Assembly: GCF_014646695.1 (NCBI RefSeq)
Contig: NZ_BMNT01000013.1
Span: forward strand, 122,755 to 186,754
Source: Sphaerisporangium melleum
GTDB taxonomy: Bacteria > Actinomycetota > Actinomycetes > Streptosporangiales > Streptosporangiaceae
Length of the DNA stretch: 64,000 nucleotides
Reading direction: 5' to 3'
Below are positions 17,373-24,102 of this stretch, in pieces. A model generated the notes under the pieces. That model did no database searches, was not told where the DNA came from, and worked only from the letters and a program-made list of their open reading frames with translations. The position numbers and the translations under genes were made by a program. How positions within the stretch are numbered: position 1 is the first letter of the stretch; each line of letters opens with the position of its first letter.

Positions 17373-18545
17373 TTGGCACTCACAACACTGAAGCTGCAGC
17401 TTCTGATGTGCCTGCTCGCCGTCGCGGGCCTGGTCGTGTCGGTGTGGTGGATCTGGCCGCGGCTGAGCGCCCGCACCTGGCCGGCGATCATCGGCCGGGT
17501 CTGCGTGCTGCTGGGGAACCAGCTGCTGACGTTTCTCGCGGTCGCCCTGGCCGTGAACAACTATTTCGGCTTCTACGCCGGCTGGAACGACCTGTTCGGC
17601 ACCGGGGACGATGCCGTCGCGCCCATCGTGGCGGACGCCGGCGGCAACGGGGCCGGCCCCGGCCAGGCGGGCGGGGTCCAGGTGGTGCGCACCACGCGCG
17701 CGCCGTCGGACGGCAAGGGAAGCCCCGCCGGGCGGCTGCAGCAGGTCGTGATCTCCGGGTCGGCCTCCGGGCTGAGCGCCCCCGCGTACGTCTACCTGCC
17801 GCCGGAGTACTCCGAGAAGAGGTACGCCCGCACGCGCTTCCCTGCGATCGTGGCGCTGACCGGATACCCGGGGGACGCCCGCAACCTGATCACCCGGATG
17901 AACATGCCGATGGTGGCCGCCAGTGCCGTCCACCGGCACGAGATGCCGCCGACGGTCCTGGTGCTCATGCGCCCCACCGTCGCGCCGCCCCGCGACACCG
18001 AGTGCATGGACGTGCCCGACGGGCCGAAGGTCGAGACGTTCTTCACCAAGGACGTGCCCTCGTCGCTGGCCGGCGCCTACCGGCTGGGGTCGGACGCCGC
18101 GAGCTGGGGCATTCTCGGCGCGTCCACCGGCGGCTACTGCGCGCTGAAGATGGGCATGCGCCACCCGGAGGCGTACTCCGCGGTGGCGTCCCTGTCGGGC
18201 TACTACCGGGCACCGATCGACGCCACGACCGGCGACCTGTTCGGCGGCGACCGCCGGTTGCAGAACGAGAACGACCTGATGTGGCGGATCACCCACCTGC
18301 CGCCGCCGCCGATCTCGGTGCTGGTCGCCACCAGCGAGAAGGGTGAGTCCAACTACCGCGCGACGCTGGACTTCCTCGCGGCGGTGCGGCCGCCGATGCA
18401 GGCCTCGTCGCTGATCCTGCCGAGCGGCGGGCACAACTTCAACACCTGGAGCCGCGAGGTGCCCCAGGCCCTCCCCTGGCTGGCGCAGCAGTTGCGCGTC
18501 CCCGCCGACCCGGCGCCCGCCGTCACGCCGTCCCCGCCATCGTGA
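17373..18545 (+). CDS. Membrane-anchored alpha/beta-hydrolase (esterase, mycolyltransferase-like fold)
   Basis: This 390-residue protein has two N-terminal hydrophobic segments (LQLLMCLLAVAGLVVSVWW and VCVLLGNQLLTFLAVALAV) and an extracytoplasmic esterase domain from about residue 120. The nucleophile elbow is GASTGGY, the family form of GxSxG in esterase-D/antigen-85-like enzymes; the acid is probably the Glu of TSEKGES and the His is in SGGHNF. The TTG start at 17373 is chosen for the GGGGGAGAG ribosome site 5 nt before it. The domain order equals that of many actinobacterial putative esterases whose substrates are unknown; the organism need not make mycolates. It is divergent from the MprF-like gene, hinting at an envelope role. 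Confidence 0.8.
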   Translation: MALTTLKLQLLMCLLAVAGLVVSVWWIWPRLSARTWPAIIGRVCVLLGNQLLTFLAVALAVNNYFGFYAGWNDLFGTGDDAVAPIVADAGGNGAGPGQAGGVQVVRTTRAPSDGKGSPAGRLQQVVISGSASGLSAPAYVYLPPEYSEKRYARTRFPAIVALTGYPGDARNLITRMNMPMVAASAVHRHEMPPTVLVLMRPTVAPPRDTECMDVPDGPKVETFFTKDVPSSLAGAYRLGSDAASWGILGASTGGYCALKMGMRHPEAYSAVASLSGYYRAPIDATTGDLFGGDRRLQNENDLMWRITHLPPPPISVLVATSEKGESNYRATLDFLAAVRPPMQASSLILPSGGHNFNTWSREVPQALPWLAQQLRVPADPAPAVTPSPPS

Positions 18546-18548
18546 CCG

Positions 18549-18566
18549 GCCCGGTGACCGCCGGGC
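18549..18566. terminator. Hairpin between convergent genes
   Basis: GCCCGG (18549-18554) and CCGGGC (18561-18566) make a 6-bp stem with a 6-nt loop filling the 21-bp gap between two convergent stop codons. A bidirectional terminator is plausible. Confidence 0.4.
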
Positions 18567-19208
18567 TCAGCCGCCGAGGACGACTTCGGCCCACTGGGAC
18601 GGGGTGATGAACAGGCCGGTGGCCTCCACCAGCGGCGTCCCGTCCGGCAGGGCGATCATGCCGTCGACCCAGGTCTTGCGTCCCTCGGTGCGGCCGACGG
18701 CGGCCGTGCCGACGACCGGCGTGCCGTAGGGGATGGGCTTGCGGTAGCGCAGGCTCAGGGTGCCGGTCATGGCGGCCCGCCCGGAGGCGGCCACCGCCTC
18801 TCCCAGCAGATGGTCGAGGATCATCGCGCTGACGCCGCCGTGCACCAGGCCGGGCGGTCCTTCGTGCACCGGGCGGAAGGTGATGCCGGCCCGGACGCCG
18901 CCCTCGGGCCGCCGTTCGATGACGAGCGGGAGCGCGTGCGGGTTCGTGTCGCCGACGACGGCGTTGCCGAGGTGGCGGAACCGGCCGTCCGGCCCGATGT
19001 CCGGCTGCGCCGGAGCCGTGCGGCGGGCCGCGCCGAGCCGATCGGTCAGTGCGGCGAGCTCGGCCGTCACCGCGCGCAGCTCCCGTTCGGGCACGTCGGT
19101 CAGGGCGACCGCGTCGGTCAGGTCGCGCGCGTGCTGGGCGAGCACGGCGAGAGCCGCGAGGCGGGCCTCGCCGTCGGACTCCTGCGGCGGGGCGAGGTCG
19201 GGCATCAT
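18567..19208 (-). CDS. Hotdog-fold thioesterase (PaaI/acyl-CoA thioesterase-like)
   Basis: This 213-residue protein has about 75 residues of helical leader and a C-terminal single hotdog domain. The key motif is HEGPPGLVHGGVSAMILDHLLGEA (shown here in part: LVHGGVSAMILDHLLG), where HGG and the following Asp form the usual PaaI/4HBT active site; YRKPIPYGTPVVG is the second family strand. It probably hydrolyses acyl-CoA thioesters in the cytoplasm; the acyl group is unknown. Two adjacent ATG codons begin the frame; the first (19208) is given. No Shine-Dalgarno is present, while a TACAAT -10 box ends 7 nt upstream, so the mRNA may be leaderless. Confidence 0.82.
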   Translation of the reverse strand: MMPDLAPPQESDGEARLAALAVLAQHARDLTDAVALTDVPERELRAVTAELAALTDRLGAARRTAPAQPDIGPDGRFRHLGNAVVGDTNPHALPLVIERRPEGGVRAGITFRPVHEGPPGLVHGGVSAMILDHLLGEAVAASGRAAMTGTLSLRYRKPIPYGTPVVGTAAVGRTEGRKTWVDGMIALPDGTPLVEATGLFITPSQWAEVVLGG

Positions 19209-19215
19209 GACGCCG

Positions 19216-19221
19216 ATTGTA
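19216..19221 (-). promoter_or_regulatory. -10 box (TACAAT) for a leaderless thioesterase transcript
   Basis: On the minus strand TACAAT lies 7 nt before the ATG at 19208, placing the expected transcription start at the start codon. No good -35 was found at 16-19 bp. Confidence 0.4.
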
Positions 19222-19399
19222 GGCCGCACCTCCGAATGCCGTTCGGTTCTGACGGTTTTAGTCAAGTTTGTGGAAAGAAATCCGGTTCGTGGAATGCGTC
19301 GCCACGGAGCCGCCAGGACGCGCAAACCCCGGCCAGGACAGGGTTTCCGGTGTGCCCTGGCGATCGGCAGCCAGCGCCAGGCCCTCCCTTGGCCCCCTT

Positions 19400-19426
19400 T
19401 TGACCTGGGCTTTTCCTGACTAACGT
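19400..19426 (+). promoter_or_regulatory. Possible promoter of the CHAP hydrolase gene
   Basis: TTGACC (19400-19405) and TAACGT (19421-19426) are 15 bp apart, slightly short of optimal. The boxes lie about 70 bp before the first possible start codon, in the 287-bp gap between divergent genes. Confidence 0.35.
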
Positions 19427-19495
19427 CCTGCCACACGGGTTGGCGGCCCCCACCGGCACCCGTCCCCACGTCAACGACCGGCGCCCCAGCCGGTC

Positions 19496-20380
19496 ATGTC
19501 CGCGTCCGGACCGGCACCCCCCGCCGGCCCTCGGCCGCCGCCGGAACCGGTACCCCCGCCGATCCGGCGCCCGGCCGGGCCGGCGACGCCCCTCGCCGGC
19601 GTGGGCGCCCCGCCGAAGCCGGTGCCCCCGCGCCGGCCGTACACACGGAAGGTTCCCTCACTTCCCATGTCGCCTGAGATGCGAAAGCTCCTCGACCTGC
19701 TCCGGACCCAGATCGGCTACAGCGAGCAGGCCGGCGGATACACCAAGTACGGAGACTGGTACGGCAAGAACGTGGAGTTCGACTCCGACTACTCGGCCCA
19801 GCCCTGGTGCGACATGTTCCTGTCGTGGGCCGCGCACCGGCTCGGCTACCAGAAGTGGTTCGGTCAGTTCGCCTTCACCCCCTACCACGCCGAGTGGTTC
19901 GTCGAGCAGGGCGCCTGGGGCACGACCCCCGAGCCGGGCGCGCTGGTGTTCTACGACTGGAGCGGCTCCGGCGCCATCGACGGTATCGATCACGTCGGCA
20001 TCGTGACCTCCGTCGACGGGGACACCATCCACACCATCGAGGGCAACATCGACGGGCAGTACGCCCGGGAGAAGGTCCGCGACCAGACCTACGTCGTCGG
20101 GTACGGCTACCCGGACAAGGTCAGGGTCAAGCAGGAGGCACAGGCCAAGGCCCTGGCCGGCAAGGCGGTCGCCCTCAAGCCCGTGGCCGCGGAGTTCTCG
20201 CTGGCGCCGGCCATGACCGCCACGCCCGGCACAGCGGGCGATCTCGCCGGCGGCCGGGAGGCGCCCGGCGCCGCGGCGCTGCTGGTCCCGCTGCTCATCG
20301 CCATCCTGGTCCTGGTCGCCTGCCACAAGGCCCGGCGCGCCCTCGCGGGCCCCGCCTCCGCCCGCCCGCGGAGCGAATGA
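19496..20380 (+). CDS. CHAP-domain amidase/peptidase with C-terminal membrane anchor
   Basis: From the first ATG the product has 294 residues: a Pro-rich N-terminus (1-57), a CHAP domain (58-210) with Cys105 (PWCDMF) and His166 (IDHVGIV) plus EGN as third polar site, a linker, and a hydrophobic segment LLVPLLIAILVLVA near residues 263-276 followed by Arg/Lys. No signal peptide is visible. CHAP enzymes cut peptidoglycan cross-bridges or peptides; without a signal this one may be exported otherwise or act inside. The ATG at 19667 (MSPEMRKLL) begins the conserved part and may be the true start; neither start has a clear ribosome site. A hairpin (GACCGG/CCGGTC) abuts the upstream ATG. A strong terminator follows. 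Confidence 0.75.
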   Translation: MSASGPAPPAGPRPPPEPVPPPIRRPAGPATPLAGVGAPPKPVPPRRPYTRKVPSLPMSPEMRKLLDLLRTQIGYSEQAGGYTKYGDWYGKNVEFDSDYSAQPWCDMFLSWAAHRLGYQKWFGQFAFTPYHAEWFVEQGAWGTTPEPGALVFYDWSGSGAIDGIDHVGIVTSVDGDTIHTIEGNIDGQYAREKVRDQTYVVGYGYPDKVRVKQEAQAKALAGKAVALKPVAAEFSLAPAMTATPGTAGDLAGGREAPGAAALLVPLLIAILVLVACHKARRALAGPASARPRSE

Positions 20381-20387
20381 CCAAAGC

Positions 20388-20417
20388 GCCCGTCCCGCCT
20401 TCACCGGCGGGGCGGGC
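20388..20417 (+). terminator. 12-bp GC hairpin terminator after the CHAP gene
   Basis: GCCCGTCCCGCC (20388-20399), loop TTCACC, GGCGGGGCGGGC (20406-20417): 12 pairs including one G-U, starting 7 bp after the stop codon. No T-tract follows. Confidence 0.7.
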
Positions 20418-20463
20418 ACCCTCCACCGAGCCCGGACGCCGCCGGGGCGCCCGCGCCCGAAGG

Positions 20464-21000
20464 TCAGGTCAGCCGGCCGACGTGGGCGAGGGCCTGCTTC
20501 ACCAGAACGCCCTGCCCGCCGGTCATCTCCTGCTGCACCATCGGCGAGGCGGCCTCCTCGGGCGTGAACCACACCAGGTCCAGCGCGTCCTGCCGGGGCC
20601 GGCAGTCACCGGCGACCGGGACGATGTAGGCCAGCGACACGGCGTGCTGGCGCGGGTCGTGGTAGGCCGTGACACCCGGGGTCGGGAAGTACTCGGCGAC
20701 GGTGAACGGCTGCGGGGAGACGGGAACCCGCGGCAGCGCCACCGGGCCGAGGTCCTTCTCCAGGTGCCGCAGCAGCGCGTCGCGTACCCGCTCGTGGTGC
20801 AGCACCCGACCGGAGACCAGGGCACGGCTGACCGCCCCGTCCGGCGTGATGCGCAGCAGCAGGCCCACGTGGGTGACCACACCGGCCTCGTCCACTCGAA
20901 CCGGCACCGCGTCGACGTAGAGGATCGGCATCCGCCCCCGCACCGACTCCAGCTCCTCGGGAGCGAGCCAACCAGGTGCGGTTCCGGTCTTTTCGGTCAT
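20464..21000 (-). CDS. DUF4916 Nudix-like protein
   Basis: This 178-residue protein matches an actinobacterial family of Nudix-fold proteins (DUF4916): VDAVPVRVDEAG, GLLLRITPDG, LVSGRVLHHERVRDALLRHL, FTVAEYFPTPG and DPRQHAVSLAYIVPV. The normal Nudix box (REUxEExG) is degenerate: the equivalent segment reads RHLEKDLG, with Glu-Lys-Asp in place of Glu-Glu, so metal-dependent pyrophosphate hydrolysis is uncertain. The role of the family is unknown. The ATG at 21000 gives the standard length. It lies beside, and on the same strand as, the MMPL transporter gene (73 bp downstream in the plus direction) but is not obviously linked to it. Confidence 0.75.
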   Translation of the reverse strand: MTEKTGTAPGWLAPEELESVRGRMPILYVDAVPVRVDEAGVVTHVGLLLRITPDGAVSRALVSGRVLHHERVRDALLRHLEKDLGPVALPRVPVSPQPFTVAEYFPTPGVTAYHDPRQHAVSLAYIVPVAGDCRPRQDALDLVWFTPEEAASPMVQQEMTGGQGVLVKQALAHVGRLT

Positions 21001-21073
21001 CTGCTGATCGTACTTCCCCTTCCCCCGCGGTACGCCTCCGGTCCGGCAATGAGCACGAGCGGGTGTCTCGCTT

Positions 21074-23326
21074 TCAGGACCGGGATGTGGTGACCAGGGT
21101 CCGGTCCTGGTCCTGGCCGCTCGGGGGATCGTCGTCCTCGCCGTGGCCGGCGACCGACAGGTCGGGCAGGATGCGGTCGAGCCAGGCGGGGCACCACCAG
21201 TTGAGCCGGCCCAGCAGCACCATCGTGGCCGGCACCAGCAGGCCGCGGATGATCGTCGCGTCCACGGCGATGGCGACCGCGAGGCCGACGCCGAACACCT
21301 TGACCAGCGGGTCCGGGTAGGCGATGAAGGCGACGAACACCACCACCATGATCAGCGCGGCGGAGGTGATCACCCGTCCGGTGGCGCCGAGGCCCTCGGC
21401 GACCGCGCGCCGGTTGTCGCCGGACCGAAGAAAGGCCTGGCGCACCGAGGTCAGCAGGAAGACCTCGTAGTCCATCGACAGCCCGAACAGCACCGCGAAC
21501 AGCATCAGCGGCACGTACGAGTCGATCGGCACGGTGAAGAACAGCGTCGACAGGTACGAGCCCCCGGCCGAGACCGGCGGGTCCATGCCGACCAGCCTGC
21601 TGCCGAGCCCGTAGGAGAACACGATGGCCAGCGCGCCGAACGCCGCGCCCAGCGAGACGAGGTTCATCAGCGCCGCCTTGAACGCCACGATCGGCGCGCG
21701 GAAGGCCAGCAGCAGGAGCAGGGCGCTGAGCAGCACGACGACGCCGATCACCGTCGGGGTGCGCTCGGCGATGCGGTCACTGGCGTCGGTCATGCCGGCC
21801 ACCTCGCCGCCGACGTGCAGCCGCACGCCGGGGACGTCCAGGCCGCGCACCTCGCCCACCACACCGAAGGCGCGCGGATCGCTCGGCGCGTAGTCGGTGA
21901 CCACCGAGAACAGGACGGAACGGCCCGAGACATCGATCTTGGCAGGCGACACGTGGGCGACGCCGGGGACGTCCGCGAGGCGGTCGCCGATGCGGGTCAC
22001 GATCTGCGCCGGCGGGTCGCTGACCGCGACCTTGGCGTCCAGCTCGCCGACGACGATCAGCGGGCCGTTGCTGCCCGGGCCGAACCCCGCCTCCATCAGC
22101 TCGTACGCCCGCCGCGCGTCCTGGCCGCGGTCGGCGTACCCGTCGTCGATGGGCCCGAGTTTGAGCCCCAGGGCAGGGGCGGCCAGGGCGCCGAGCACGG
22201 CGGCGGCCAGCGCCAGCACCCGCCAGGGGCGGCCGGCGACCCAGGTGCCGAGGGCGGCCCAGCCGGTCGTCCCGGAGTGCGCCCCCTCCCGGCGGGGCCC
22301 GGTGAACGGGAGGCGCAGCGCGTTGATCCGGTGGCCGAGGAGCCCGAGCAGGGCCGGCACCAGCGTCAGCGAGGTGAGCACGGCGCACACGACCGAGATG
22401 CCGGTGATCCAGCCCAGCGTGCGCAGCAGCGGGAACCCGGCGAGCAGGAGCGCGCTGAGCGCGATGACCACCGTGCCGCCCGCGAAGAAGACCGCCCCGC
22501 CGGCGCCCTCGGTCGTGCGGCGGACCGACTCGTGCACCGGCACGCCGTCGGCGAGCAGCTTGCGGTGCCGCGACAGCAGGAACAGGGCGTAGTCGATGCC
22601 GACGCCGAGGCCGATCATGGACGCCATGACCGACGCCTGCTTGGGCACGTCGACCAGGTGGCCGAGCAGGCCGATGACGCCGAGCCCGACGCCGAGGCTG
22701 ACGATGGCGGTGAAGATGGGCACCATCGCGGCGACCAGCGTGCCGAAGGCCAGCAGCAGCACCAGCAGCGCGCAGGCCAGGCCGATGATCTCGCTGGATC
22801 CGGTGGTGATCTCCTTGTCGGCCGGGGTGCCGTTGTCGGCGACGACCGCCTCGACGCCGGTGGCGCGCACCGGCTGCACGGCCGCCGAGATCCGCCGCGA
22901 GGTCTCGGCGAGCGTGCCCTCCTCCTGGCCGGACAGCCGCACCGTGAGCACGCCGATGGCCAGGCTGGGGGACATGCCGCCCATGCGGTAGGGGGTGTCC
23001 ACCTGGACCACGTGCGGCACCTCGCGGATCCGCGTCATGGCCGTGTCGACCGCGCGCTCGCGTTCGTCGGAGACGAGCGTGCCGTTCGCGGCGTACAGGA
23101 CGACCTGGAAGGTGCCACCCGTGTCGTATCCGGGGCCGAAGCCGTCGCGCATCAGGTCGTGCGCGCGCTGGGCGTCGCTGCCGGGGATGGAGACGTTGTT
23201 GCTGACCGGGCGTCCGAACACCAGCGTCCCGGCGGTCAGCGCCGCCGCCAGGATGATCCATGCCGCCAGCACGACGCGCCCGTGCCGCGCGCACCACCCG
23301 CCCAACCGGCCGAGCAACCTAGCCAT
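21074..23326 (-). CDS. MMPL/RND-family membrane transporter
   Basis: This 750-residue protein shows the duplicated RND layout: TM1 at residues 17-38, a large external loop (about 40-175), TM2-6, then a second half with TM7 (near 365-385), external loop and TM8-12. Family segments include IGLGVGIDYALFLLSRHRK and, in the second half, LFGLSMDYEVFLLTSVRQAF, where the buried Asp-Tyr pair (DYA/DYE) is the proton relay of MmpL proteins. Such pumps export lipids or drugs using the proton gradient. The ATG at 23326 begins directly at the positively charged segment before TM1. The gene is divergent from a TetR gene, with a perfect inverted repeat in between, so repression by that protein is very likely. 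Confidence 0.9.
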   Translation of the reverse strand: MARLLGRLGGWCARHGRVVLAAWIILAAALTAGTLVFGRPVSNNVSIPGSDAQRAHDLMRDGFGPGYDTGGTFQVVLYAANGTLVSDERERAVDTAMTRIREVPHVVQVDTPYRMGGMSPSLAIGVLTVRLSGQEEGTLAETSRRISAAVQPVRATGVEAVVADNGTPADKEITTGSSEIIGLACALLVLLLAFGTLVAAMVPIFTAIVSLGVGLGVIGLLGHLVDVPKQASVMASMIGLGVGIDYALFLLSRHRKLLADGVPVHESVRRTTEGAGGAVFFAGGTVVIALSALLLAGFPLLRTLGWITGISVVCAVLTSLTLVPALLGLLGHRINALRLPFTGPRREGAHSGTTGWAALGTWVAGRPWRVLALAAAVLGALAAPALGLKLGPIDDGYADRGQDARRAYELMEAGFGPGSNGPLIVVGELDAKVAVSDPPAQIVTRIGDRLADVPGVAHVSPAKIDVSGRSVLFSVVTDYAPSDPRAFGVVGEVRGLDVPGVRLHVGGEVAGMTDASDRIAERTPTVIGVVVLLSALLLLLAFRAPIVAFKAALMNLVSLGAAFGALAIVFSYGLGSRLVGMDPPVSAGGSYLSTLFFTVPIDSYVPLMLFAVLFGLSMDYEVFLLTSVRQAFLRSGDNRRAVAEGLGATGRVITSAALIMVVVFVAFIAYPDPLVKVFGVGLAVAIAVDATIIRGLLVPATMVLLGRLNWWCPAWLDRILPDLSVAGHGEDDDPPSGQDQDRTLVTTSRS

Positions 23327-23380
23327 CGGTGACCGTCCCAGACACTATTGAGGAATCGGAAACGCCGCGGAAACAATGTT

Positions 23381-23396
23381 CTGTACGACCGTACAG
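23381..23396. promoter_or_regulatory. TetR operator between the MMPL and tetR genes
   Basis: CTGTACG-AC-CGTACAG is a perfect 7-bp inverted repeat with a 2-bp centre; a further GATCGTACG follows directly. It sits 55 bp from the transporter start and 65 bp from the tetR start, ideal for controlling both divergent promoters. Confidence 0.75.
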
Positions 23397-23460
23397 ATCG
23401 TACGTTCAAAGCTTAGGCGGGAATATCGTGGAATGCCGGATCGCACCGAGAAGTGAGACG

Positions 23461-24099
23461 ATGACCACACTCGATCGTGGCGGCGACACCCGTGCCCGCA
23501 TCCTCGCCGCCGCCCAGCAGCTGTTCGCCGAGCGCGGCTACGCCGCGACGTCCCTGGCCGACATCGCCGCACGGGTGGGCCTGACCAAGACGGCCGTGGC
23601 CTACCACTTCCACCCGAAGGACCGCCTGGCGGCCGAGCTCATCGCCCCCGCGGCCGATGACCTGTTCTCCCTGCTCGGCGCGGAGCACGGGGACGACCCG
23701 CGCGGGTTCGTCGCGCCGCTGACCGGCTTCGTGGTCCGGCACCGCACCGTCATCGGCCTGCTCATGGAGGACATCGGCGGCGCCGACCAGGCGGCTCCCG
23801 GGTCCCGGGGGGACGCCATCCGGACCTTCCGCGACGAGATCCACACCCGGCTGGCCGGGCCGGCGCCCGGCGCCGCGGCCCGGGTGCGCGCGTGGGCGGT
23901 GATGGGCGCGCTGCAACTGGCCGTGGTCCAGACCATGGACCTCCCGGAGGATTCCGTGCGCGACCTGCTGCTCACCGCCGCGCTCGCCGCCTACGACGCC
24001 ATCCCCCCTCGCGGCGACACCGCCTCCCCACCCGGCGGCGCGTCATCCTCGGCGGCGGCCACCTCCCGCGACGGGTCCTCCTCCGTCCGGGCCCGGTGA
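23461..24099 (+). CDS. TetR-family repressor, probable regulator of the MMPL pump
   Basis: This 212-residue protein has a TetR DNA-binding domain at residues 10-57 (ARILAAAQQLFAERGYAATS and VGLTKTAVAYHFHPKD). The C-terminal ligand domain (60-185) resembles no specific drug-binding subfamily, and the last 25 residues are a Ser/Ala-rich tail. The ATG at 23461 follows GAGAAGTGAG; an upstream frame extension across the operator is rejected because the palindrome lies within it. It is divergent from the MMPL transporter and most likely represses it and itself. Only 3 bp separate its stop from the GTG of the LAL regulator, so the two form an operon. Confidence 0.85.
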   Translation: MTTLDRGGDTRARILAAAQQLFAERGYAATSLADIAARVGLTKTAVAYHFHPKDRLAAELIAPAADDLFSLLGAEHGDDPRGFVAPLTGFVVRHRTVIGLLMEDIGGADQAAPGSRGDAIRTFRDEIHTRLAGPAPGAAARVRAWAVMGALQLAVVQTMDLPEDSVRDLLLTAALAAYDAIPPRGDTASPPGGASSSAAATSRDGSSSVRAR

Positions 24100-24102
24100 C
24101 GG

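Noticed and set aside
19209-19495. c-di-AMP (ydaO-type) riboswitch before the CHAP hydrolase
   Set aside because: Such riboswitches precede many actinobacterial cell-wall hydrolases, but I could not find the conserved core in this leader.
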